This document shows, piece after piece, positions 25,257 to 32,899 of a stretch of DNA of 64,000 nucleotides. The notes beneath the pieces are model-generated. The model was not told the origin of the DNA. It worked only from the letters and a program-made list of their open reading frames with translations, and did not search any database. The DNA is taken from contig NZ_CP163518.1 in the NCBI RefSeq assembly GCF_041080625.1, positions 4,526,001 to 4,590,000 on the forward strand, given 5' to 3'. Source of the stretch: Streptomyces sp. CG1 (GTDB lineage: Bacteria > Actinomycetota > Actinomycetes > Streptomycetales > Streptomycetaceae). Every line of letters begins with the position of its first letter. The first letter of the stretch is position 1. Made by a program: the position numbers and the translations under genes.

Positions 25257-25652
25257 ATGGCCATCCGCCGCCAACCCGACCCGGTCCCCAACGGTCCCAA
25301 CTTCGGGATCATCAACAACGGCGACATGACCGGGCCCGCCCAGGCCGCCCCGTTCTCCCAGAACGCCACCCAGACCAACAACATCACCAACGAAGCCGTC
25401 GACAAAGCCCGCGAAAGCATCGAGGACCTCCGGCGACGCCTGGAAGGACTGCGTGGCCAGTACCCCGAAGCAGACGCCGCCCTGCGCGACCTCGCCATGA
25501 TCACGCCGCGCCTCGACGAACCCGAACGCGAACCTGGCACCGTGCGCTACATGCTCCAGAACCTCGTCGAACGCTGCGGCGGTATTCCCAACCTCCTCGC
25601 CGCCGCCCAGCTCGTCCAATCCACCGTCCTGGCTCTGCTTCCCAGCTCCTGA
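25257..25652 (+). CDS. Small helical protein with N-terminal amyloid-like motif
   Basis: 131 residues. Residues 15-34 read NFGIINNGDMTGPAQAAPFS, matching the C-terminus of the preceding protein at most positions, followed by an N/Q/T-rich linker (NATQTNNITNE). The rest is a helical bundle (ARESIEDLRRRLEGLRGQYPE ... RYMLQNLVERCGGIPNLLAA) that resembles DUF5955-type actinobacterial proteins by pattern. ATG 25257 has AGGAG at 6 bp. Only 25 bp separate it from the upstream gene, so they form an operon. Likely the small partner in a motif-mediated complex; function not established. Confidence 0.7.
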   Translation: MAIRRQPDPVPNGPNFGIINNGDMTGPAQAAPFSQNATQTNNITNEAVDKARESIEDLRRRLEGLRGQYPEADAALRDLAMITPRLDEPEREPGTVRYMLQNLVERCGGIPNLLAAAQLVQSTVLALLPSS

Positions 25653-25670
25653 CCAAGCCGCCCCTCAGGG

Positions 25671-26219
25671 TCAACCAGGGAGCCTGGGCTCCAGCAGCTC
25701 CAAGGCTTCCTCCCAACGGAAGCGATCTGCGCCGCCGCCCGCCTTGGGTCGATGCGGCTCGTAGCTGCCGATCCGAACATCCATCTCGCGCAGCTGGTCC
25801 AGGCTTCGGCGGTAGGCGGGATGGGCTGCCTGGGCCGTGTTCAGGTATGGCAGGACGGCCGTGGGGATGGCCATGCCGTACGCCTCGCACAGAACGCCCA
25901 GGGCGAGGGTGTCGGAGATGCCGGCGGCCCACTTGTTGACCGTGTTGAAGGTGGCCGGCGCGACCGCGATGGCGTCCGCAGGTGGCAGGGGTCGGGCCTT
26001 GCCCGGCGTACGCCAGGACGAGCGGATCGGATAGCCGGTCTGGGCTTGAATCGCCTCGGTGTCGAGGAAGCCCAGACCCTGCGGGGTGGCGATCACACCG
26101 ACGTCCCAGTGCCGTTCCTGCGCGGCGGCGATCAGCCTGCCGACGTCGCCGGCGATGCCGCAGGCGCACACGACGACGTAGAGGAAGGGCTTCTTCTCCG
26201 GGGCGTTCGGCTCGGTCAC
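25671..26219 (-). CDS. Flavoprotein (HFCD/Dfp-like family)
   Basis: 182 residues. N-terminal Rossmann-like strand FLYVVVCACGIAGDVGRLI and the FMN-binding block DAIAVAPATFNTVNKWAAGISDTLA are typical of homo-oligomeric flavin-containing Cys decarboxylases (CoaC, EpiD) and related flavoproteins. The classic catalytic His/Asn pattern is only partly evident, so the reaction is open. ATG 26219 overlaps the stop of the upstream XRE-TPR regulator by 4 bp. The pair is divergent from the HATPase-MurA operon and may be linked to it. Confidence 0.8.
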   Translation of the reverse strand: MTEPNAPEKKPFLYVVVCACGIAGDVGRLIAAAQERHWDVGVIATPQGLGFLDTEAIQAQTGYPIRSSWRTPGKARPLPPADAIAVAPATFNTVNKWAAGISDTLALGVLCEAYGMAIPTAVLPYLNTAQAAHPAYRRSLDQLREMDVRIGSYEPHRPKAGGGADRFRWEEALELLEPRLPG

Positions 26220-27487
26220 GCAGGGACTCCCAGTCGGCGGCTGAAGTGGTGCAGTTCCGGCAGGGTACGGCCGCGGTCGCGTGCGGCCATGTCGGCGACC
26301 AGGTCGCGGACGGCGGGGCGCCGCACGTCCTGGGCGGCACAGGTCTCGGCAATACGGAGGGCTTGGTAGCCGTCGGCGAGACGGCCCTGCTGACTGTAAG
26401 CACGAGCCGCCTCCACCCAGAGGGCGGCACGGCGCTCGGGCACAGGGATGTGTCGACGCATGAGGGGACGAGCCGCTTGAAGGGCGAGCCCGGAGTCGCC
26501 GAAGGCCACCAGGGCGCTGAGCTCGTGGAGGGCGACGTTCGTGGGGCTGAAGTTTGCCCAGGCGTCCGGCCGGTCGAGCGAGACGTAGCGTGCGACCTCT
26601 TTGGCCTCGGAGAGGAACTCTTCGGTGGCCACGCGATCACCTCGACCACTGGCTGCGGTCACGCCACGCAGCAGCAACAGCCCTACGGCGGCCAGGTACT
26701 TCGGGGATCGACGGTCATAGGATCCGGTGAGCTGGTCAGCGGTGTGCCGGACGAGGGTGACGGCTTGGGCCGTGTGCTTCTCGCGGGCCAGGACGTGGGC
26801 CTGCACGCGAACGCTAGAGGCGAGGACCACGGGGTCGCCGGAGCGTTCGGCCTCGGCCATCGCGCGGCCGACGGCGAGCCAGGCGTTGCCCTGATCCTGC
26901 TGCTTGAGCAGGAGGCTGGTCGAGGTCTGGTACGTGGTGGCCAGCAGGGCGGACAGCACATCGCTGTCCGCCGCATCACTAGAGGCCAGCCTCAGATCAG
27001 CGATCAGACCGGGCAGGCTTCGTTCCAATTCCGCGTAGTCGCAGGTGTAGAAGAGCCTGCGGGCAGCGCCGACCCGTTCACGGAGGACCGCCGTGTCCAA
27101 CGGAGCACCGGAGGTCGTCGGGCTCAGGCCAGGCAGGAGAGCTTGCACCAGGTCGTCGTGGGTGGCAGCGGGGGTGGCTGGGGTCGCGAGGGCGGCGATG
27201 CTCGCGGCGAGGAAGGTACGGCGGTGCATGTCTTCATCTTCGGGGTGGGTTGCGGAGGCGTCCGGAGCAGTGGCGAGGCCCAACTGCTGAGGTGGGATCT
27301 TGAGTTCCTGCGCGACGGCACGCAGGACGCGAATGTCCTCCGTGCCCTGGCCACCTTCCAGGCGACTGACCTTGGACTGGTGGTAGCCGAGCGCGGCGGC
27401 GACGTCCTTCTGCAAGCGTCGCTGTAACACCCTTGCCTGACGGATCACTTCACCGATCCGTCTCGCTTCGCTGTGTACTTCGGCCAT
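26216..27487 (-). CDS. XRE-family regulator with TPR-like C-terminal domain
   Basis: 423 residues. HTH near the N-terminus (RLQKDVAAALGYHQSKVSRLEGGQ), a hydrophobic stretch (TFLAASIAALATPATPA), then helical TPR-like repeats through to the end. This is the common Streptomyces architecture of signal-responsive XRE regulators. ATG 27487 has AAGGGG upstream; the longer open frame to 27820 has no ribosome site. Divergent from the HATPase gene, with 175 bp between them, so it is the probable regulator of the cargo operon. Confidence 0.85.
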   Translation of the reverse strand: MAEVHSEARRIGEVIRQARVLQRRLQKDVAAALGYHQSKVSRLEGGQGTEDIRVLRAVAQELKIPPQQLGLATAPDASATHPEDEDMHRRTFLAASIAALATPATPAATHDDLVQALLPGLSPTTSGAPLDTAVLRERVGAARRLFYTCDYAELERSLPGLIADLRLASSDAADSDVLSALLATTYQTSTSLLLKQQDQGNAWLAVGRAMAEAERSGDPVVLASSVRVQAHVLAREKHTAQAVTLVRHTADQLTGSYDRRSPKYLAAVGLLLLRGVTAASGRGDRVATEEFLSEAKEVARYVSLDRPDAWANFSPTNVALHELSALVAFGDSGLALQAARPLMRRHIPVPERRAALWVEAARAYSQQGRLADGYQALRIAETCAAQDVRRPAVRDLVADMAARDRGRTLPELHHFSRRLGVPA

Positions 27488-27662
27488 CTGCCACGGCCCC
27501 TTCCGCCGCCGCCGATCCTGCCTGTTCAACCGAGCGTAGATCAGCCGTACTTCGCCGTGATGCAGCTCCTGCATAACCGATGCAGCGCCAGCACCTGGGC
27601 TAACCACCCGCCGAGACCAGCTGGTTGCGTGAAGTGGCCGCACCAACCTCGGGAGGCCGCTC

Positions 27663-28100
27663 ATGGCAGCGCACCAGCTCAACCTGTCCCTACCCGCTAC
27701 CCCCGCCGCGGTCGCCTCCGCCCGGCACCAGGCCGCAGAGGCGATACAGGGCTGGGAAGCGGATCTGGACGACGAGGTGGTGCACACAGCCGAGCTGGTG
27801 ATCAGCGAGCTGGTCACCAACGCCGTCCGGTACGCCGACTGCGGTCAGGTCTCCATGGAGTTGCGCCTCGTTGAGGCCGTCCTACGCGTCGAGGTGTGCG
27901 ACTCCAGTCCGGTGCTGCCTCGGCCCGATTTCCCGGACGAGCACAGCGAGAACGGGCGGGGCCTGTTCCTTGTCGCGGCTCTCACCGACCGGTACGGCGC
28001 CGAGCCGACGCCCACGGGCAAACGGTGCTGGGCCGAGATCGCCCTGACCACCGGCCCGGACCACGAAATCGCCGTCTCCCTTCCCCTCCAGAGGAGTTGA
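27663..28100 (+). CDS. HATPase (RsbW/anti-sigma-like ATP-binding protein)
   Basis: 145 residues of a GHKL ATPase domain: N-box ELVISELVTNAVRYADC, G1 box VEVCDSSPVLP and G2 box ENGRGLFLVAALTDRYG. Such stand-alone domains act as anti-sigma-factor kinases or partners of XRE regulators in Streptomyces. It is the first gene of the plus-strand cargo operon, and its stop codon overlaps the next gene's first ATG. It probably senses or gates expression together with the divergent XRE-TPR protein. Confidence 0.85.
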   Translation: MAAHQLNLSLPATPAAVASARHQAAEAIQGWEADLDDEVVHTAELVISELVTNAVRYADCGQVSMELRLVEAVLRVEVCDSSPVLPRPDFPDEHSENGRGLFLVAALTDRYGAEPTPTGKRCWAEIALTTGPDHEIAVSLPLQRS

Positions 28101-28102
28101 TG

Positions 28103-29422
28103 ATGCCGACCACCCGCACCCCGGCCGTCGCAGCCGAGGTGATCGCCGTACGCCCCGGCCCCCCGCTCTCGGGCGCCGTCGCCGTGGACGGCTCGAAGAA
28201 CGCCGCTCTGCCCCTGTTGGCCGCCGCGGCAGCCCTCGGCCGCCCGGTGCGCCTGGGCAACATCCCGGCGAACACAGACGTCCAGATCATGCAGGCGCTG
28301 TTGCAGCAGGCGGGCTGGCACGTCGCGCACCCGGCGGGCGAGCCGACGACCGCAGTGGTCCTGCCGACGGACAGCCAGCGCACGCATCCCGACCTGGCTC
28401 AGGCCGCCCGCATCCGCGCGTCGTACTACCTGGTCCCCGCTCTACTCGCCCGCCACGGAGAGGCCCGCCTGCCCTGGCCGGGAGGCTGCCGGATCGGAGC
28501 CCGCGGGATGGAACTGCACTTCAAGGTCTACGAGGCGTTTGGCGACCGGAGCGCATTAGACGACTCCGGCTACCGCGTCGAGGTCGTCACGCCGCACACC
28601 GGCACGGTCTCGCTAGTGCTGCCGTTCCGCTCCCGTGGGGCCACGGTGGCCGCCGTCCTCCGTGCCGTGACGACCGGTCGCCCGTTGCGACTGGGTGGCC
28701 CAAATCTCTCACCGGAGGTCCTGTGCGTGCTGGACGTGCTGGACGCTGTGGGCTGGGAGATCCGGGTCGGCGAGGATGTTCTGACCCTCTCGCCACCGTC
28801 TTCCGGGCAGGGCAACGCCGCGGTGTGGGAGGTACCGGGAGACAAGATCGAGGCCGGCACCCTGGCCTGCGCCGTCGCCGCCACGCGTGGCGAAGCATGC
28901 ATCAGGGGCGTAGGCGGCAGGGATGTGGAGCCACTGGTCTTGGCTCTCACGCAGTTGGGCATTCCTGCCGACGTCGAGGGCGGTGCGCTCTCTGTCCGCG
29001 CCCAGGACGCGAAGTCGGCAGGGCGCCCTCTCCGCGCCATCGCCTCCCTCAGCCCGTGCGGCTTGGACGCCGACTTCGAACCGCCCCTCATGGCACTCGC
29101 CCTCGGCCTGCCCGGCACCCACCTATTCGCCGACGCGATCAATCCCGGCCGCCACGGCAACCTGCTGCCCCAACTGGCCCGCCTCGGAGCCGGCATCGAG
29201 GAGATCTCCGCCACCGAATGCCGTCTGACCGGCCCCCAGCGACTGACCGGCGCAGGTGTGGAGGCAACCGACATCCGCACCGGCTCCGCCCTGATGGTCG
29301 CCGGCCTCACCGCGCGAGGCGTCACCACCGTCGGCGGCCTCGACCAACTCCGCCGTGGTCATGCCGACCTCCCCGGCAAGCTCCGGGCGCTGGGGGCCGA
29401 CATCTGCGAGGTCACCCCATGA
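28103..29422 (+). CDS. MurA-like enolpyruvyl transferase
   Basis: 439 residues of the EPSP synthase/MurA fold. Residues matching MurA function: VDGSKNAALPLL (substrate/PEP Lys-Asn), the reactive cysteine in LPWPGGCRIGARGMELHFK, and the catalytic aspartate in CGLDADFEPPLMAL. All key residues are retained, so it should be an active PEP-dependent enolpyruvyl transferase. Its operon partners act on nucleotides rather than cell wall, so the acceptor may be a nucleotide, as for the enolpyruvyl-UMP enzymes of nikkomycin/polyoxin biosynthesis (inference). ATG 28103 has GAGGAG at 6 bp; ATG 28100 overlaps the HATPase stop. Confidence 0.85.
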   Translation: MPTTRTPAVAAEVIAVRPGPPLSGAVAVDGSKNAALPLLAAAAALGRPVRLGNIPANTDVQIMQALLQQAGWHVAHPAGEPTTAVVLPTDSQRTHPDLAQAARIRASYYLVPALLARHGEARLPWPGGCRIGARGMELHFKVYEAFGDRSALDDSGYRVEVVTPHTGTVSLVLPFRSRGATVAAVLRAVTTGRPLRLGGPNLSPEVLCVLDVLDAVGWEIRVGEDVLTLSPPSSGQGNAAVWEVPGDKIEAGTLACAVAATRGEACIRGVGGRDVEPLVLALTQLGIPADVEGGALSVRAQDAKSAGRPLRAIASLSPCGLDADFEPPLMALALGLPGTHLFADAINPGRHGNLLPQLARLGAGIEEISATECRLTGPQRLTGAGVEATDIRTGSALMVAGLTARGVTTVGGLDQLRRGHADLPGKLRALGADICEVTP

Positions 29423-30648
29423 CCGCCACCCGCACCCTGCGCCAGATCGTGGCCACCACCGACGTCCACTCCGCCCTCGACCACGCCGCCCCGTTCCTGA
29501 CCCACCTCCACGTTCTCCGCCCGACCTCGCTCATCGTGGACTGCGGCGACTTCTTCGAAGGCTCGGGCTACTACCGCCTCGCTCACGGCGCCATCGAGCG
29601 CAAGATCCTGCTCAAGCTGTACGACGTCCTGGCGCCTGGCAACCACGGGTGGCCGCACCACTTCGAACCCGACCTCCACTGCCTCACCGTCTGCGCCAAC
29701 GCCGTCCATGCCGACACAGGCGACACGCTCTTCCGCCGCGTGCGGGTCGTCGAGATCGGCGGCCAACGCGTCGGCGTCACCGCGGTGATCGGTCGGCAGG
29801 CTTTCCACTCGATTCCTGTCGGCCAGCGCGCCGAACACCGCGTCACCGATCCTGTCCAGGCGCTGCGCGAGCTGATGCTCGCCCACCACCATGAGGTAGA
29901 CAGCTGGATCCTGCTCAGCCACTCCGGGTTCGACGAGGACCTCAAGCTGGCGGCTGCATGTCCGTTTCTAGACGTGATCTTCGCCGGGCACTGCCACAGC
30001 GATCAATCCGGCCCGGCTCGGGTGGGCGACACGCTCATCGTCAAAGGACGGGAACTCGCCGACGGGTACGCGGTTGCCACGCCGATCGGGCCGGGCTGGG
30101 GCGCCGGCACCACTCGCTTCCCGGACCGGAAACCAGCCGCTGTTCCAGCCGAACTGTCAGAGGCGATCAAGGAGATCGGGAGAGTCGGAAAGGAGTTGGC
30201 AAGCGGCCTCGGGCCCGTCGCTCGGGCGTATAGCTACCAGACACCCGCTCGCCGCGGCCTGCTCCTCGACCTGGCCACGCGTCTACGGAGCGGACTCGGC
30301 GTCGACGCAGTCATCCTCAACCACACCGCGCTGCGGCCTGTCCCGCTCGGCGACATCCTCACGCTGGGCGATCTGCTCGCCATCGAGCCCTTCGGCAACC
30401 AGCTCGTTCACGCCCGTGTCCCAGAACACTTCCGTCAGGACGTTCACCGCCTGTTGACCTCCCTCACGGAACAGGCCGGTCCTCTCGTCACGTCGCCGGA
30501 CCCGTTGCCGGACGGCATCACCACGGTGCTGACCACCGACTACCTCGCAGACAACTACCTGGCCGGCCGCTCACACGCAGCAGGTCTGCTCCTCAGCCAG
30601 GCCCTCAAACACGTCCTCACCGCGCGCGCCGACGGAGGCACACGATGA
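29419..30648 (+). CDS. Calcineurin-like metallophosphoesterase (5'-nucleotidase-like)
   Basis: 409 residues. Metallophosphoesterase signature blocks in order: ATTDVHSALDH, VDCGDFFEGS, LAPGNHGWPHHF, ILLSHSGFDED and FAGHCHSDQS. The C-terminal part (AVILNHTALRPVPLGDILTLG) resembles the 5'-nucleotidase C-terminal domain, which binds the nucleoside base. No signal peptide, so it acts in the cytoplasm. ATG 29419 overlaps the MurA-like stop. It probably removes a phosphate from a nucleotide intermediate in this operon. Confidence 0.88.
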   Translation: MTATRTLRQIVATTDVHSALDHAAPFLTHLHVLRPTSLIVDCGDFFEGSGYYRLAHGAIERKILLKLYDVLAPGNHGWPHHFEPDLHCLTVCANAVHADTGDTLFRRVRVVEIGGQRVGVTAVIGRQAFHSIPVGQRAEHRVTDPVQALRELMLAHHHEVDSWILLSHSGFDEDLKLAAACPFLDVIFAGHCHSDQSGPARVGDTLIVKGRELADGYAVATPIGPGWGAGTTRFPDRKPAAVPAELSEAIKEIGRVGKELASGLGPVARAYSYQTPARRGLLLDLATRLRSGLGVDAVILNHTALRPVPLGDILTLGDLLAIEPFGNQLVHARVPEHFRQDVHRLLTSLTEQAGPLVTSPDPLPDGITTVLTTDYLADNYLAGRSHAAGLLLSQALKHVLTARADGGTR

Positions 30649-31184
30649 TCCTCACCGGCCCCGAAATCACCGCCGCCGCCCACGACGGCCGCCTGCGGAT
30701 CGCGCCCTTCGCCTCCGAGCAGGTCAACCCCAACAGCTACAACGTCCGCCTCGGCCCGATGCTGCTCACCTACACCGCCGACGTCCTGGACGCCCACCAG
30801 CCGAACGCCACCACCGAGTGCACGATCGGACCGGACGGGTACGTCCTCCAACCCGGCGAGCTCTACCTCGGCCACACCCTCGAAGAGGTCGGCTCCGACG
30901 TCTTCGTCCCGCTGCTGTTCGGTCGGTCTTCCGTCGGACGGCTCGGCCTCTTCGTGGAGATCACCGCCCCCATCGGGGACATCGGCTTCCACGGCCAATG
31001 GACCCTGATGCTCACACCGATCCGCCCCCTCCGCGTCTATTCGGGCATGCGGATCGGACAGATCATGTTCTTCGCCTCCGCCGGCCCCATCTCGCCATAC
31101 GCGGGCAAGTACCAGGCTGCGACTGGCCCGCAGCCCTCCGCCTACTGGCGCGACGTGACCAAGCTCCGGGCGGTGGCCTCGTGA
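30645..31184 (+). CDS. dCTP deaminase-like protein A (lacks catalytic Glu)
   Basis: 179 residues of the dCTP deaminase/dUTPase fold. The substrate-binding block LLFGRSSVGRLGLFVEITA is well preserved, as is the C-terminal GKYQ segment. At the position of the catalytic glutamate (VLEF in E. coli Dcd) it reads TLML, so the deaminating Glu is replaced by Met. It overlaps both neighbours by 4 bp. It is probably inactive alone and may pair with protein B, which has the opposite pattern of loss. Fold assignment is firm. Confidence 0.85.
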   Translation: MILTGPEITAAAHDGRLRIAPFASEQVNPNSYNVRLGPMLLTYTADVLDAHQPNATTECTIGPDGYVLQPGELYLGHTLEEVGSDVFVPLLFGRSSVGRLGLFVEITAPIGDIGFHGQWTLMLTPIRPLRVYSGMRIGQIMFFASAGPISPYAGKYQAATGPQPSAYWRDVTKLRAVAS

Positions 31185-31717
31185 TCCTCACCGGACTCGC
31201 GATCGCCGCCGCTCAAGCCACGGGTGAGATCGTGATCGAACCGTACGATCCGGCCCGCCTCTCCCCCAACGCCTACGACTGGCGCCTCGGCGACACCCTG
31301 CGCATCTGCGACGCCGATCTGGACGCGGCCTCTCCGACTCCGTACGCCGAGACCGCCATCCCGGACTCCGGATATGTCCTGCACCCTGGCGTGCTCTACC
31401 TCGGCATCACCCACGAGATGACCGGATCGGAGACGTACGCCCAATTCCTCAACGGCGACCGCACCATCGGCGCGCTTGGCATATGGGTCCACGTCTCCGC
31501 CCCGCTCGGGCATCAAGGCCACGCGATCCGCTGGACGCTGGAGATCCGCGCCGCCAGACCGGTCCGCGTCTATCCGCGGATGACCTTCGGCAAGCTCGTC
31601 TTCCTGCACAGCCTCGGCATCCCGGCCAGCTACCAACAGCACGGCCTCAAGTACACCGCGACTGCAGGCATCGACATCTCGCGCCTCTACGAAGAGCTCG
31701 CCGGAGGTGCCACGTGA
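31181..31717 (+). CDS. dCTP deaminase-like protein B (keeps Glu, lost GRSS block)
   Basis: 178 residues, a diverged paralog of protein A (shared starts ILTG and patterns GYVL-PG-LYLG, LKYTATAG). The Glu position is retained in IRWTLEIRAA, but the phosphate/substrate-binding GRSSxxRLG block reads NGDRTIGALG, losing the key Arg and Ser residues. GTG 31181 overlaps the stop of A (GTGA) and its own stop overlaps the glycosyltransferase start. The two genes look like a duplicated and subfunctionalised pair. Confidence 0.8.
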   Translation: MILTGLAIAAAQATGEIVIEPYDPARLSPNAYDWRLGDTLRICDADLDAASPTPYAETAIPDSGYVLHPGVLYLGITHEMTGSETYAQFLNGDRTIGALGIWVHVSAPLGHQGHAIRWTLEIRAARPVRVYPRMTFGKLVFLHSLGIPASYQQHGLKYTATAGIDISRLYEELAGGAT

Positions 31718-32811
31718 GTCCACGGGTAGCAACCGTCCTCGACCTGCCCTTCGGCAGCGCCGGCGGCAGCATCGAGCTCTTTCTCGACCTCTACACCGGC
31801 AAGAACGCACTGATGCCGGCCTCTGCCTTCATGCTCACCCCACAGGCGCCCCCACCTGACCTACCTGCGGGGCTGGAGCTGGTGGCCGTGCCAGGCAAAT
31901 GCCTATCCGGGCCGCCTTTCACGGCGTACGTCAACGCGTTGCGCCGGGCCCTGACGCAACGCGTCGACCCGTCCAGCGTCGACGTCCTGCACCTCCAGCA
32001 CCTCACCTTCGGCGGAACCCCAGCCCTGGTCCGGGCCCTACCCGCGCACCCTCGCATCGCGCTCGTCCACGGCACCGACCTGCTGTTCGCCGAATCCCAC
32101 CGCGACCAGCTACGTGTCCTGCAGGAAACCACGCGTCTCGCAGACGCCATCGTCGTCCCGACCGGCGCCATGGCGGATCGACTCCTGAAGCTCGCGCCCA
32201 CCACGGAGCGCAGGAAGATCGCAAAGATTCCCTGGGGCATCCCCGACTACCTGCTCACCACCACACCGCCGCGTCCGGCCCGCCGACCGACCGGACACCT
32301 CCGGCTGCTCTACGCAGGACGTCTCACCGCCGAGAAGGGCGTCGAGGCACTCCTACGCGCGATGCCCGTAGCCCCAGCCGTTGAACTGAGCATCGCAGCG
32401 CCTCGTCACCAGTTCCATGGTCTGGCTCCACTTCTGCGCCAGCTCAAGGTCCACGTCCGCTATCTCGGCTGGCTCAGCCGTCCACAGCTGTGGAGAGCCT
32501 TCGCCGACCACGATGTCCTCGTCATGCCCTCGACCACCCTCGAAGCCATGGGCTTGGTCGCTCTCGAAGCCCAAGCCTGCGGACTACCGGTCGTCTACCA
32601 GCCCGTTCCAGGGCTGAGCGCCACCCTCGCCGCAACCGGCCTGGCCACCGACTTCACCAACCCAGCCATCCTCGCCCAAGACCTCAGCCGGCTCCGCTGC
32701 GCACCCGGCCTGTTGGCGGCCCTCCAAACTGCGGGCCGCACCAACGCCGCTCGCTACCCCCTCAAGGCCACCGCCGCTGCCCTGGCCGACCTCGGCAAAC
32801 AGCTCATCTGA
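31714..32811 (+). CDS. GT4-family glycosyltransferase
   Basis: 365 residues with a GT-B fold. N-terminal acceptor domain (VATVLDLPFGSAGGSIELFL) and a C-terminal GT4 domain with LRLLYAGRLTAEKGVEALL, the strand VRYLGWLSRPQLWRAFA and the E-x7-E type block PSTTLEAMGLVALEAQACG. GT4 enzymes use nucleotide sugars with retention of configuration. GTG 31714 overlaps the preceding stop by 4 bp. It ends the coupled operon and could glycosylate the product of the MurA-like/phosphatase steps. Confidence 0.88.
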   Translation: MSPRVATVLDLPFGSAGGSIELFLDLYTGKNALMPASAFMLTPQAPPPDLPAGLELVAVPGKCLSGPPFTAYVNALRRALTQRVDPSSVDVLHLQHLTFGGTPALVRALPAHPRIALVHGTDLLFAESHRDQLRVLQETTRLADAIVVPTGAMADRLLKLAPTTERRKIAKIPWGIPDYLLTTTPPRPARRPTGHLRLLYAGRLTAEKGVEALLRAMPVAPAVELSIAAPRHQFHGLAPLLRQLKVHVRYLGWLSRPQLWRAFADHDVLVMPSTTLEAMGLVALEAQACGLPVVYQPVPGLSATLAATGLATDFTNPAILAQDLSRLRCAPGLLAALQTAGRTNAARYPLKATAAALADLGKQLI

Positions 32812-32899
32812 CCTGTCCGTGCCGCAGCCGGTTCCGTACCGGCCGCATCACTACGCTGACCACCGGGACATCTCACGGCCCACGATCGATCGGGAGACC

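Noticed and set aside
28103..29422. Fosfomycin resistance by a Cys-less MurA
   Set aside because: The reactive cysteine is present (GGCRIGAR), so the protein is not the resistant Asp variant.
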